Positions 15,001 through 23,453 of a DNA stretch of 43,853 nt are shown here, piece after piece. The notes under the pieces were generated by a model, which searched no databases, had not been told where the DNA came from, and saw nothing but the letters and a program-made list of their open reading frames with translations. The position numbers and the translations under genes were made by a program. Every line of letters starts with the position of its first letter. The stretch's first letter is position 1. The DNA is from an uncultured Spirochaetota bacterium (GTDB lineage Bacteria; Spirochaetota; Spirochaetia; Treponematales; Rectinemataceae), in contig CAIJMU010000113.1 of the NCBI GenBank assembly GCA_903821875.1, forward strand, positions 1 through 43,853, written 5' to 3'.

Positions 15001-17600
15001 CCAACGGCGACTTTGACGTGATCATCCTCCCCGAGTCGGCCGCCTCCGAGATTCAGCTCCGGCCCGAGGAGGATCAACGCATCACGGATGAGATCGTGGC
15101 GGGACAGATCATGGACAAGGCCGCCGCAAGCTCCCGGAAGGTGGAGCAAGCGAAGGAATCGGCGCGCGGGAAGCTCGAAGCCGGAAAGACGAACCAGACC
15201 ATCAATTTCGAGGACTTCGGCTGTGACGCCTTGTTCGCCGACGAGGCGCACAACTACAAGAACCTCTTCAGCTCAAGCCTTTCCCGCGAAACCGGGATGA
15301 ACGACGGGCGGCGTTCCGATCGCGCCCTCAGCTTCTTCAAGAAGAGCGAGCATATCAGGCGCGCCCATGATGGGAAAAACGTTTTCCTCCTCACGGCAAC
15401 GCCACTCACGAATAGCCCGCTCGAATACTACAACATGCTCATGCACGTGGCTCCCGAAACGCTCGAAACCCTGAACATCCACAACATCGACGACTTCATC
15501 CGCAATTTCGCCGATATCGAAGTCGGCCTGAAGTGCGACTGGGGAGATGGGAAGCCGAAGGAAGGGCGAATCCTAAAGGGCTTCAAGAACCTGCGGACCC
15601 TTCAGGACATGTTCTTCAAGTACACCGACCTTCAGAATGATCCGACGAAGATCGGGCTTCCCAAGCCAAAATCAGAGAATCATCCGAACGTGATACCCAT
15701 GCAGGCGGAGCAATCGGGGGTCTTGCGGGGCATATCAGAGGAGCTTGAGAAGTACAAGATGATGTCGAAGGAAGAGCGAGCGGGGAGCAAGGAGAACTTC
15801 CTGACGTTCTATACCCGCATGCGCACGGCCTCCCTCGACCTCGAATTGTACGATCCCACGGGGCACAAGGGCTGGAAGAATCCCAAGCTCGAAACGCTCG
15901 CCCAGAACGCCATAGACAGCTTCAAGGCGACGGGGGGCGGGCAAGTGGTATTCTGCGATCGAGTTGTTTCCGGGGACGGTTCCTTCAACCTTCACGACAA
16001 GATCAAGGCTGAACTGGTGGCCAAGGGCTTCAGCGAATCCGAAATCGTCGTGGTGAACGGAATCACGAAGTCGGGCGGAAAGAAGAGCGACACCGCCCTG
16101 GAGCATGAGGTCTCGGCCGCGATCGACGGATTCAACACGGGGAAGTACAAGGTCATCATCGGGACGACTCCGACCATGGGCGAGGGCGTCAACCTCCAGA
16201 AAAACAGCGCCGCCCTCCATCACTTCGACATCCCCTACCGTCCCTCGGACTTCATCCAACGGAACGGCCGCGTCGACAGGCAGGGCAACAAACAGGGCAT
16301 GGTGGCGCTCCATACCTATCTCGCGGCCGGCACGATCGACAACTACTCGGTCAATCTCGTCCAGAGCAAGGCGAACTGGATCGATCAGCTCCTCAGAACC
16401 AAATCGAACGTCTTCACCAATCCGAACGACGACTCCTTCATCGATCCTGATGAGCTCCTTCTCGCCCTCACGGAAGAATGGGGGGACAAGGAGAAGACGG
16501 GGGAGCGACGCGCCGAAATGGAGAAGGTGAAGGCAGGGAAATTCAAGGAAGCGAATGCTGACAAGGTTCACGCGACGCTCGCGAGCCTCAGCCTCATGCG
16601 CGGGTCGATCAAGGGCTTCGAGGGCGACAAGGGGACGGTCCAGTATCAGAACCGCCTGCGGAAGCTCTACAACATGGAGGAATCCCTCCGCAACAATCCC
16701 GAGTTCAAGAATCTTGAGCTTCTTGCCGATGATCCTCCCGAGTTCATCTATGACAAGACCGCGAGGAGGGTCTACAAGCCCGGCGACGCATTCATGCTCA
16801 GGAAGGGGCTCTACGTCGTCACCGACATCAACCACAAGAAGCAGACGATGCACTGCAAGCCCGCATCGCAGGAAGGAAGCGGCTGGAATTCCGAATGGGA
16901 GGAATGGAAGCAGGGGGAAGGTATTGGAGGCGGAAAGAACCCCGTCCATCTCGCCAGCCCTACGAAAGCCGACATCAGGAAGCTCGGCTCCCTCTATTCA
17001 CCGGAAGATTTCAGCAAGCAGGGGCAGACGTTCAAGCGAGACCGATACCGAGACATGCTGAAATACTCGGGCAAGGACGTGCATTATTTCAGGATGGACG
17101 ACGAGGGCAAGGTCCATCTCACTTCAAAGCGCTGGGATTTCAAGACGAAGGATGCCGACGAGGCCTTAAATCCCTATCGCCCCGAAGACCATGCGAGGAT
17201 CATCGCGGCAATCAGGTCTGATGAGGCCGAGACAAGCGGCGATGCCGTCTCCGATCCGGTATTCGAGGAGACGGGCATTTCCGAGGTCCTTCGCGAGCCT
17301 GCCATGAGGGAGTACCGCGCGAACCCCGCAGCCGAGTTTGTCGATGCCCTGGCGTCGACCTACTGGAAGCCCGTCGATGATGTGGTAGACCGGATGAAGC
17401 GGAAGGGCATTACCAGCCATTCTGGCGCCTGGGAGCTGAAGGAGATCATCGCCAAGAATCCGGAGTACGAGGTCAAGTACGACAAGTCCTACGGCGGAAG
17501 GTCGGGGGTCGCGTTCCGCAAGCGCCCGACGGTCGAAAAGGCGATCCGGGCGATATACCGGAAGCCCGCCCGATTGGTTATAATGAGGAAGGAGGGCTAG
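12081..17600 (+). CDS. DarB-like N6-methyltransferase / SNF2 helicase polyvalent protein
   Basis: The 1839-residue product begins with the shared tag (LEKARHSARLVPKR, KTVWVLPAE, then FDLFDEG). An adenine-N6 methyltransferase domain follows: AdoMet motif LEPSCGTGVFF (from Leu218) and NAPF (281-284) in place of NPPF/Y. A superfamily 2 helicase domain follows: GTGFGKT (900-906), DEAH (1054-1057), LLTATPL, and RNGRVDRQ (from Arg1394). The C-terminal 400 residues carry further uncharacterised polyvalent-type segments. This is the layout of phage P1 DarB and relatives, packaged proteins that protect injected DNA from type I restriction. Start ATG 12081 overlaps the MuF stop with a purine-rich site upstream. 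Confidence 0.88.
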   Translation: MSIFRRFVMIPIQGVLEKARHSARLVPKRIILTNEDGTTYPKTVWVLPAEAKAEKPRAGQFDLFDEGPAEAPRLRVESPHAPIPAVARPIVEEKPIEALPEDDRREASPDDVARRNLALAIEETPFRDYGSWVGKGKHLNPSARAKLNQEVAGLLLKVRDELSEEDVEKIRKYSGFGGVKADDERGVLYDFYTSPPVAKMTWKMLDKVSLVKAGESVLEPSCGTGVFFEVAPEGLELHGVELDGRTAAAASIVQEGAAIHSGSFEQFNLHNRKAFSRVIGNAPFGDRSVQTAFMDMPEEKSLDRYFLSRSLDALADGGSMALIVHPGVMDGKGNREWRAELLKKGQFMGAARLPNGSFKHTQTGVQPDIIFFRKYPEEIRGRLGQLDEKGLKEAGFWNDGWVEGSYYEGKPKHILGNLNEGGGNWGRDVVEGDLTLADMDEAVARFEPETEKTTEDLERLRSMTKTPGEASGRKKGDETTLTEAEAEAVAAKTLAVGATKSEDGRVYRLNANHRWERVKGADELAAEKLEQVKAIAENVKAIRDAMRDSAPVDDLQRETRRLIQAYEEAYGAAPKDDKDIRKLLNATASLSGVYEGLVGIDDGILTKQNVYAKEIEIIDGHNPAVTALLTLQRNMVDAMPEALRAYFPNDIDSLMVSLQESEDAFLTYDGCWQLREDFIAGNAWEKVDGLKKALADHSGDKWKGEREKWQHGIDELEKAAGWVPIEEAEFTPQSSWIPEEIIDRWAKASEGMRYGGEFTGKTLSRNEEGKWGVEYDEDKHIRGKNWRDPGHYIDAGEWQELSHELVYFLNMQKQRSKTTDTETFNRNAEDNFKAWVSNNAEVREQLEGLFNRKFNAEIGAPTKTYSVNIDGWNPDVKIQPWQWQTIHHLYRQGKGITALGTGFGKTYAAICLMALLRQEGKLKRPMVQVPNNKVKDWVKYIARSMPGLKVGAVDPESEGYANQAKRYKMYQDLANGDFDVIILPESAASEIQLRPEEDQRITDEIVAGQIMDKAAASSRKVEQAKESARGKLEAGKTNQTINFEDFGCDALFADEAHNYKNLFSSSLSRETGMNDGRRSDRALSFFKKSEHIRRAHDGKNVFLLTATPLTNSPLEYYNMLMHVAPETLETLNIHNIDDFIRNFADIEVGLKCDWGDGKPKEGRILKGFKNLRTLQDMFFKYTDLQNDPTKIGLPKPKSENHPNVIPMQAEQSGVLRGISEELEKYKMMSKEERAGSKENFLTFYTRMRTASLDLELYDPTGHKGWKNPKLETLAQNAIDSFKATGGGQVVFCDRVVSGDGSFNLHDKIKAELVAKGFSESEIVVVNGITKSGGKKSDTALEHEVSAAIDGFNTGKYKVIIGTTPTMGEGVNLQKNSAALHHFDIPYRPSDFIQRNGRVDRQGNKQGMVALHTYLAAGTIDNYSVNLVQSKANWIDQLLRTKSNVFTNPNDDSFIDPDELLLALTEEWGDKEKTGERRAEMEKVKAGKFKEANADKVHATLASLSLMRGSIKGFEGDKGTVQYQNRLRKLYNMEESLRNNPEFKNLELLADDPPEFIYDKTARRVYKPGDAFMLRKGLYVVTDINHKKQTMHCKPASQEGSGWNSEWEEWKQGEGIGGGKNPVHLASPTKADIRKLGSLYSPEDFSKQGQTFKRDRYRDMLKYSGKDVHYFRMDDEGKVHLTSKRWDFKTKDADEALNPYRPEDHARIIAAIRSDEAETSGDAVSDPVFEETGISEVLREPAMREYRANPAAEFVDALASTYWKPVDDVVDRMKRKGITSHSGAWELKEIIAKNPEYEVKYDKSYGGRSGVAFRKRPTVEKAIRAIYRKPARLVIMRKEG

Positions 17601-17987
17601 GTGATGTTCTACGACAATGATTTCGTGGATGGCCTTGTCGCCAAGCTCAAGGTTCCGGGCGGCGACGACTACGTGAAGCGCACAGCCCTCACGATCGGCG
17701 ACATGCTGAAGAAGAACCCGCGAATCTACAAAAGCTTCGGGGTCTATTGGTGGGCCGTGAAGGATGCGCTCAGGCGGTACTACCCGGACAGCGACGAGTG
17801 GTTCACAGGTTCGTACAGCGACGACCTGACGAAGGAGCGCGCCTGGCACGGGGACCTTTTCAGGACGGTCCTAGCGGGGACGTACTACCACGGGCGCCAG
17901 ACTTCATATTCGAGCGACCATTCATGGACCGACGAGAAGGGCGTCGATCATGACTACACCCTTTTCGACGAGAACGCTGGATTCTAA
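17601..17987 (+). CDS. Hypothetical protein in the polyvalent cassette
   Basis: The 128-residue product is rich in Asp, Tyr and Trp (YKSFGVYWWAVKDALRRYY in the middle). It starts GTG 17601 or ATG 17604, with AAGGAGG just upstream, directly after the DarB-like gene. YYHGRQTSYSSDHSW near the end is unusual, but no family is recognised. Its tight spacing suggests it is made with the large protein before it and may assist it. Confidence 0.65.
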   Translation: MMFYDNDFVDGLVAKLKVPGGDDYVKRTALTIGDMLKKNPRIYKSFGVYWWAVKDALRRYYPDSDEWFTGSYSDDLTKERAWHGDLFRTVLAGTYYHGRQTSYSSDHSWTDEKGVDHDYTLFDENAGF

Positions 17988-17992
17988 GCTGA

Positions 17993-18017
17993 AGGGGGCG
18001 CCGATGGGGCGCCTCCT
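17993..18017 (+). terminator. Strong hairpin without U tract
   Basis: A 10-base stem (17993-18002 with 18008-18017, core GGCGCC on both arms, one G-U pair) with a 5-base loop lies between two genes. Lack of a U run argues for an mRNA stability or processing element. Confidence 0.45.
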
Positions 18018-18060
18018 CGTCCTAGAGAAAAACACTTTACCAAACTGCATGGAGGACGAC

Positions 18061-19626
18061 ATGCCCGGATTATTCATCAGGAAAGCGGCGGATGTATCCG
18101 TTGGGATTCCTGTCACGAGTCTCATGGCGAAGGCGCTGAATACGAGTCGGCTGGTCCGAAAACAGGTGACGGTGAATCGCGGCGGGAAGACGTTTCAACA
18201 GTACAAGTGGATGAAGCCGGGCGAAGCTGGCACGCCTACACCCGGAGGCCCAAAGACTGATCCGGAGGAAGCTCGGGGAAGCAAACATGGGTATGGCATG
18301 CACCGAATAGAGAACGGCGACGAAATCACCTTCAAGAGCAACGGTGTGGTGGTCAGGGGAACCGTCGTAGATGACGAATGCCACGATGGGGTCGTCGTCA
18401 AGGATTCCGAGGGGCGAACGCATCCTGTCGAATGGAAGGACATCACGGGCTACAAGGGGAGACGCCGAGGAAAGGACGGGGGAGGCGGGAAGGGTGGCGG
18501 CGGAGACGGTGGTGGAAACGGCGATGACCCCGATTCCGACAAGCCCGATCCCAGGAAATCCTATATAGAACCCGGAACATTTCACGCCGACTCATGGGCC
18601 GCGCAGTTTGATGATCCGACCATTACCGGGAAGTCGATATTGGAAAAGATCGAGGGCAAGAATCCCGGAACAATCGAGGCGATCGAGAAGACGGAAAAGC
18701 GGCTGGAGAACCTGGAGCAAACGATAGGCGGCTTCCGTGTTTCGGGCAAGGATGCCGAGGCTGTCTACACCAAAGAACGCCAGCGCCTGCATGACAAGAT
18801 ATTGGGCACCATCCTGTCGCCCAAAACCGTTGTAGGTGCGATGCCTTCGCCAGGAGAAAAGCCGGTTTTCATCATGCTTGGCGGGCGAGGAGGGTCTGGA
18901 AAGTCGTGGTTCGAGGGCAAGGTTTACGATCCCGCCAAGGTCATCAAGCTCGACGCCGACGAGATAAAGGGAATGCTCCCCGAATACGAGGGATGGAATG
19001 CGGCGCAGATTCATGAGGAATCGAGCGACATTCTCGAAAAGGTACTCGTCGAGGCTAAAAAGAATGGCTTGAATGTGGTGCTCGACGCGACGATGAAGAC
19101 CGAAAAGAGCGCTCTGAAGAAGATCGATTATTTCAAGGATGCCGGGTATTCGGTCGAAGCTCACTACATGCACCTTCCAAGGATCGGGGCTGCCGAACGG
19201 GCGGTCATGCGGTTCATGGGAAAGACGAAGCGCTATGTCCCTGTCGATGTCGTCCTGGCTAATACGACAAACGAAGCGACCTTTGACAAGGTTCGGCAGC
19301 TCGCCGATACGTGGAGCTTCAGGGACAACGACGTGAGCATGGGGCAGGAACCCATTCTCATTTCCAATCAGGGGAAGGGTAGATTTGGAGCCTTCCTGAA
19401 GGCGCTCCTTTACAAGTCCATGGCGAGGGCCATATACTCAAAGAGGAGGATGTCAATGGCCAAAATGCCGAGTCCACAAGAGCGCCCCGACATCTACGAC
19501 GAATACGACAACGGCGACGTGACCCCGGATGAGAAGCTTGCTCCCGATGTCAAGGCGGGAATCGAGAGGGTCGGAGCGATTGTCGAAAACGCCAAGAAGA
19601 AGAGGGCCGCCGAGTCTTCCAAGTAG
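18061..19626 (+). CDS. Zeta-toxin-like P-loop kinase with shared tag
   Basis: The 521-residue product opens with a variant of the shared tag (LMAKALNTSRLVRKQ, FQQYKWMKPGEA). A small beta-rich part and a glycine-rich linker (about residues 140-165) follow. From about residue 265 it has FIMLGGRGGSGKSWF with Walker A at 275-282, then IKLDADEIKGMLPEY and LNVVLDATMKTEKSA, the order seen in zeta toxins and related kinases (P-loop, DxD, LDAT). Zeta toxins phosphorylate UDP-N-acetylglucosamine and block cell-wall synthesis; other relatives act on small molecules or RNA ends. There is no adjacent epsilon-type antitoxin. GGAGG lies 5 bases before ATG 18061, fixing the start. Confidence 0.78.
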   Translation: MPGLFIRKAADVSVGIPVTSLMAKALNTSRLVRKQVTVNRGGKTFQQYKWMKPGEAGTPTPGGPKTDPEEARGSKHGYGMHRIENGDEITFKSNGVVVRGTVVDDECHDGVVVKDSEGRTHPVEWKDITGYKGRRRGKDGGGGKGGGGDGGGNGDDPDSDKPDPRKSYIEPGTFHADSWAAQFDDPTITGKSILEKIEGKNPGTIEAIEKTEKRLENLEQTIGGFRVSGKDAEAVYTKERQRLHDKILGTILSPKTVVGAMPSPGEKPVFIMLGGRGGSGKSWFEGKVYDPAKVIKLDADEIKGMLPEYEGWNAAQIHEESSDILEKVLVEAKKNGLNVVLDATMKTEKSALKKIDYFKDAGYSVEAHYMHLPRIGAAERAVMRFMGKTKRYVPVDVVLANTTNEATFDKVRQLADTWSFRDNDVSMGQEPILISNQGKGRFGAFLKALLYKSMARAIYSKRRMSMAKMPSPQERPDIYDEYDNGDVTPDEKLAPDVKAGIERVGAIVENAKKKRAAESSK

Positions 19627-19633
19627 TTAGGTC

Positions 19634-19660
19634 AGGCGCTCCTTAGCGGGCGCCTCTTTT
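19634..19660 (+). terminator. Rho-independent terminator
   Basis: AGGCGC (19634-19639) pairs with GCGCCT (19650-19655) around a loop, followed by CTTTT. It lies 8 bases after the kinase gene stop and would reduce read-through into the next gene. Confidence 0.65.
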
Positions 19661-19697
19661 ACAAAAACGCGTCCTTACGCCTTACTCGGAGGTTTCC

Positions 19698-21866
19698 GTG
19701 CCTGAAATTCGCAATTTGATCATACGATTCGTCATTCCGCTCCTCGAAAAGGCACGGCGCAATCCCAAGCTGGTTCCCAAGAAGATGGTGGTGACTCGCG
19801 AGGGCACGGCATATTCTACGACGGTATGGGTGCTTCCCGGAGAAGCCGCAAAAGAAAAGCCGCTCGGGGTTCAATTTGACATGTTCGCCGAGGCGGAGAT
19901 AGACGAAGTGGCTCGCAAGAAGAGATTCATCAACCTCCTGTCGGCTGGAACCTCGGTGGCCTTCAAAGACAAGGGTGGGAACCTAAAGACTGGCAAGATA
20001 GCCCTTGGCGGGCTATTGCAGGTTGTATGCGACGGTGATCTCGTGGAGATAGAACCGGAGGCTATCGCTGAAGTGTTTCCTGAGAAAGAACCCGAAAAGA
20101 TCGCCCGAATCATGGCTCAAGCTAGTCCCGAGACGCGGGCTGCCACCGAGGCTGAGCTTTGCGGTGCGAAGATTGAAGAGAAAGCCCCCGAGGCCTATGA
20201 GTTCGAGCCTCGGCGCGTCGAGGGCACGCATGACTACCTGGACTACCGCGACGTGATTCCGGTCAAGATCGGCCTCATTCCCGACAAGGACATCCTGAAA
20301 AGGAAGCGGCCGGGCTGGATGCCTGAGATCGAGGACCGTCACTTCGGTAGTTCAGGCCATCGCATCGAAGCGGCCAAGCTCGACGACGGCGACTACATGG
20401 TGTTCCTCGGGAAAGGCCCTGGCTTGGGCATCATCCATGCTCGGGTAGGCGTCGACGTTCTCGCGGCCATGCAGGACTACTACCTGAAGCGGGCTAAGGC
20501 CCTAGGAAAGGAGCGGGCCACGGAATATGCCCGGCTCTATCCGGGCAGCAGGCGGCGCGCCCGGGCCATCCGGATGCTGGGGGAGAATCGGGCCATGCCT
20601 TCAACCCTCGCCCTGGCATCGGATTTCCTTGGGGCGCAAGGTGGCGCGCGGTGGGCGCCCGTCCGTGAGGCGATTGCGGACATGAAGCAGAAGCTTTCCG
20701 ACATGAACATCCAGATCGAGGAGAACTATTCGGCCTACGCCAAGGGGCAGGAGACGGCCTACGGAAACTCGGGCACGCGGAAAGACCTCCTCGATGAATA
20801 CGGCGTTCTTGTCAAGCGCCAGAACGGTGACGCGATCAACAAGAAGGAGATCGATGAAATCAGAACCGCCCTGGACGCGGTGTACGGCGTCTACGGGAAC
20901 CGGGCGAGCATGGCCAAGGGCTTCGGGCTCAAGGTGAGCCATTCGGGCAAGGTCCTCATGCACGCGCGAAACGCGGCGGGCATCTACTTCCCCTCTCACC
21001 GGGCGATCGGCGTTACCATGCGGAACGGGGAGATGGGCTTCGGCTTCACCCTAGCACATGAGTGGGCGCACTTCATGGACAACTACCTCGGCTCGAAGGG
21101 CGGGCGCCACTTTTACGCATCGGACGATTGGTCCTCTCTGCCGGGCAAGATCGCCCGGACCTTCCGGTCCAACATGGCGTCGCCCCAGAAGTCCGACTAC
21201 CAGAACCGGACCTGCGAATGCTTCGCTCGAGCCCTCGAACAGTTTTTCGCGACCAAGAAAGGGAACCAGGCTGAATACCAAGCCCAGTGGAACGGGAAGG
21301 GCAACCATCCCCGGCAATCGGTCTATGAAGCGACGGTCCTCCCCCTCGTCGATAGGTTCTTCGAGGAAGATGATGAGCTCTTGAAGGCCTTCCGCCTCTC
21401 CCGTTCTCTGACATGGAGCGGCCACAAGCTTCAAGGCAGAATGACGCTTCACGGTATGGAAATCAGCATCGAGAACCGGAAGGGAAGCGTGCGTCGGGGC
21501 GTGGACAAGGATGGCCACGAATGGGAAACGAAGATGCACTACGCCTACGGCTATGTGCGCGGGACCGTCGGGAAGGACAAGGATCACCTGGATTGCTACA
21601 TAGGGCCTGACCCTGAATCCGAAAAGGTCTTCGTGGTTCATCAGAACGATCCCGTGACGGGCAAGTACGATGAGGACAAGACCATGCTCGGCTTCAACGA
21701 TGCCGCCGAGGCCAAGGCTGCCTACCTGAAGCAGTATGACCGCCCCGGCTTTTTCGGAAGCATGGACGAGACGAGTATCGAGGCCTTCAAGCGGGAGGCG
21801 TTCAAGAAAGCGAATCATGGAAAGAAGCTCATCGTGAAGAGCGGAGGGGTATCGTGGCCGAGCTGA
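19698..21866 (+). CDS. Polyvalent protein: tag, HExxH (LPD1-like) and pyrophosphatase-like domain
   Basis: The 722-residue product starts with GTG, CGGAGG 5 bases upstream. Residues 1-60 are the clearest example of the shared tag (LLEKARRNPKLVPKK, TTVWVLPGEAAKEKP, FDMFAEAE). The middle carries TLAHEWAHFMDNYLG with HExxH at 454-458 and, 50-60 residues on, CFARALEQFF, whose glutamate could complete a zincin-type site; this resembles the LPD1 domain of phage polyvalent proteins. The last 150 residues (ISIENRKGSVRRGVDKDG, DHLDCYIGPDPES, KTMLGFND, YDRPGFFGSM) match the inorganic-pyrophosphatase-like domain of the same protein class. Likely packaged and injected (inference). Confidence 0.8.
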   Translation: MPEIRNLIIRFVIPLLEKARRNPKLVPKKMVVTREGTAYSTTVWVLPGEAAKEKPLGVQFDMFAEAEIDEVARKKRFINLLSAGTSVAFKDKGGNLKTGKIALGGLLQVVCDGDLVEIEPEAIAEVFPEKEPEKIARIMAQASPETRAATEAELCGAKIEEKAPEAYEFEPRRVEGTHDYLDYRDVIPVKIGLIPDKDILKRKRPGWMPEIEDRHFGSSGHRIEAAKLDDGDYMVFLGKGPGLGIIHARVGVDVLAAMQDYYLKRAKALGKERATEYARLYPGSRRRARAIRMLGENRAMPSTLALASDFLGAQGGARWAPVREAIADMKQKLSDMNIQIEENYSAYAKGQETAYGNSGTRKDLLDEYGVLVKRQNGDAINKKEIDEIRTALDAVYGVYGNRASMAKGFGLKVSHSGKVLMHARNAAGIYFPSHRAIGVTMRNGEMGFGFTLAHEWAHFMDNYLGSKGGRHFYASDDWSSLPGKIARTFRSNMASPQKSDYQNRTCECFARALEQFFATKKGNQAEYQAQWNGKGNHPRQSVYEATVLPLVDRFFEEDDELLKAFRLSRSLTWSGHKLQGRMTLHGMEISIENRKGSVRRGVDKDGHEWETKMHYAYGYVRGTVGKDKDHLDCYIGPDPESEKVFVVHQNDPVTGKYDEDKTMLGFNDAAEAKAAYLKQYDRPGFFGSMDETSIEAFKREAFKKANHGKKLIVKSGGVSWPS

Positions 21867-22177
21867 AGCAACAATGCGGCGTGCTGAACATTTCCATCTA
21901 CAAGGACAACACGCGCAACGTCGAACTCGACTGGAACATCGACCTGACCCTGTACACGTTTTCCGCGAAGGTCGTCAACGCCAGCACGGGAGCCCTTATC
22001 GTGGAAATCCCGGTAGTCGTTGTCGATCTGGCTCTGGGCAAGATCACTCTGGAAATCGATGATGCGGTGGCGCTCGCAACGCCGGTCGGAACCTACAAGT
22101 GGGACCTGAATTGGGTGGACCCCGACGGCTTCAAGCGGACGGTGCTGGCTGGGGCCTATGTGGTGGCCACTCCGTGA
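21854..22177 (+). CDS. Small beta-rich virion-like protein
   Basis: The 107-residue product overlaps the previous gene by 13 bases and starts GTG after GGAGGGG. Alternating hydrophobic strands (LTLYTFSAKVV, LIVEIPVVVVDL, GTYKWDLNWVDPDG) suggest an Ig-like beta sandwich of the kind found in baseplate or fibre attachment proteins. Its stop overlaps the next start (GTGA). I infer a virion surface role from this and from the next genes. Confidence 0.6.
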   Translation: MAELKQQCGVLNISIYKDNTRNVELDWNIDLTLYTFSAKVVNASTGALIVEIPVVVVDLALGKITLEIDDAVALATPVGTYKWDLNWVDPDGFKRTVLAGAYVVATP

Positions 22178-22527
22178 GCGACGTTCTGGTAGAAGTCGCG
22201 CCTTCTGAGCGGATTTCAATCCAGGCGCGCCAGTACGAGATTGACACCGACGGAATTCAGGTGGAGCTGGTGCAGTATAGCCAGATTGCCACAATCCGAA
22301 AGGTGGATAGGATAACTGTCACGGCTACTGCGAAGGGGCCTTCCGGGGATCGAGGCCTCACGGGTCCGGGAGTTCCGTCGGGCGGAAGCTCCGGCATGGT
22401 CCTTGCCAAAAAGAGCGAGGCCGATAATGACACTGAATGGCGGCCAATAGTCATGTATGGAACCGGCGACCCTCCGAATCCCGATGGAATCCAGGACGGC
22501 GCCCTCTACTTCAAACTTTCGACCTAA
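22174..22527 (+). CDS. Short collagen-like / fibre-tip protein
   Basis: The 117-residue product starts at GTG 22174 overlapping the previous stop. After a beta-rich N-terminal half it has GPSGDRGLTGPGVPSGGSSG, a short collagen-like stretch, then MVLAKKSEADNDTEW, a pattern widespread in phage tail fibre and tip proteins. The last part (GDPPNPDGIQDGALYF) is also typical of that class. Probable surface-exposed virion component. Confidence 0.65.
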   Translation: MSDVLVEVAPSERISIQARQYEIDTDGIQVELVQYSQIATIRKVDRITVTATAKGPSGDRGLTGPGVPSGGSSGMVLAKKSEADNDTEWRPIVMYGTGDPPNPDGIQDGALYFKLST

Positions 22528-22539
22528 AGGAGATGAACC

Positions 22540-22905
22540 ATGGCCTTTCTTGCTGACGTTTCCCTCGATGCCGCTCTCGCCGTTATCGTGTCCAACGTGA
22601 CGACGCTCTTCATCTGCAACGCGGAGCCCGCCACCTATGCCGCCGCCTCGGGCGCGAACAAACTCGGGACTAAGAATCCCATAACCGTAGGCACTCCGGG
22701 GGACAGGGCGCCGAACGGAAGAAAAGTGACGGTACCCGCGATCACCGATGGGGTGGTCAATACGTCCGGTACGGCCTCCCATTGGGCGCTGTGTTCCGGA
22801 ACGGTGCTCTACGCTACCGGGGCGCTTTCAGCAACCCAGGCCGTTACCGCTGGAAATGCGTTCACCCTAGCCGCATTCGATGTCGGCATCCCTGACGCGG
22901 TATAA
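22540..22905 (+). CDS. Probable virion protein
   Basis: The 121-residue product is rich in Ala, Thr, Gly and Val and low in charge (SHWALCSGTVLYATGALS), as in phage structural proteins. AAGGAG lies before the ATG. It forms a tight group with three further low-charge genes. No defined family recognised. Confidence 0.6.
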   Translation: MAFLADVSLDAALAVIVSNVTTLFICNAEPATYAAASGANKLGTKNPITVGTPGDRAPNGRKVTVPAITDGVVNTSGTASHWALCSGTVLYATGALSATQAVTAGNAFTLAAFDVGIPDAV

Positions 22906-22907
22906 GC

Positions 22908-23450
22908 ATGGCCGGAACCTTCATAACCACAACCTTCCGCGTTCCCGGCAACGCGGGGGTGGCGCAGAACCTCTTCACCTTGGAAAATATCACGGGCTCT
23001 CCGGTAGTCGTCACGCTGCGCCGTCTCGTGATGATGATGGATACGACCGCCGTGCTCACCGCCGTTATGCCGCAGTTCAAGTGCTCGCGCTTCGTAGGGG
23101 CGGCGACGGGCGGGACCGCGATGACAAAGGGCCAGTTCGACAGTGTAGCCGCGTCGAACGCTGCGGTCACCGCGCGAGGTGGAGCCTCGGCTGATGGCAC
23201 GGCCGCCGCAATCACGGCTACTCCGGGTGTCGCGCTCTGGCAACAGTTTGGAATGCGAATGCACACCGTCGTCGGGCAGGTGATCTCCGGCGAGTGTGAC
23301 ATGCTCCCCGCCCTCGTCGCCGACTCGGGACTTGCTTCTTTCAAGCTCGCGGCGAACGAATCGCTGGTCGTCCATGTCGTCGCCGCAGCGGGAACGTCGA
23401 ATCCTGCGACGAATCACTACATCGTCAACGCGGTCTGGGAAGAGGCTTAG
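22908..23450 (+). CDS. Probable virion protein, paralogue of the next gene
   Basis: The 180-residue product shares a chain of motifs with the 23454 gene product: VVTLRRLVMMMD / VVSIRRLMVFMD, KGQFD / KGAFD, VVGQVIS / AVEQVIS, MLPALV / LLPTLV, and NPATNHYIVNAVWEE / NPVTNTWMVNCCWQEE. The two are therefore tandem duplicates. Composition (Ala, Thr, Val-rich, few charges) is that of a beta-rich structural protein. It begins 2 bases after the previous stop. Confidence 0.65.
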   Translation: MAGTFITTTFRVPGNAGVAQNLFTLENITGSPVVVTLRRLVMMMDTTAVLTAVMPQFKCSRFVGAATGGTAMTKGQFDSVAASNAAVTARGGASADGTAAAITATPGVALWQQFGMRMHTVVGQVISGECDMLPALVADSGLASFKLAANESLVVHVVAAAGTSNPATNHYIVNAVWEEA

Positions 23451-23453
23451 TCC

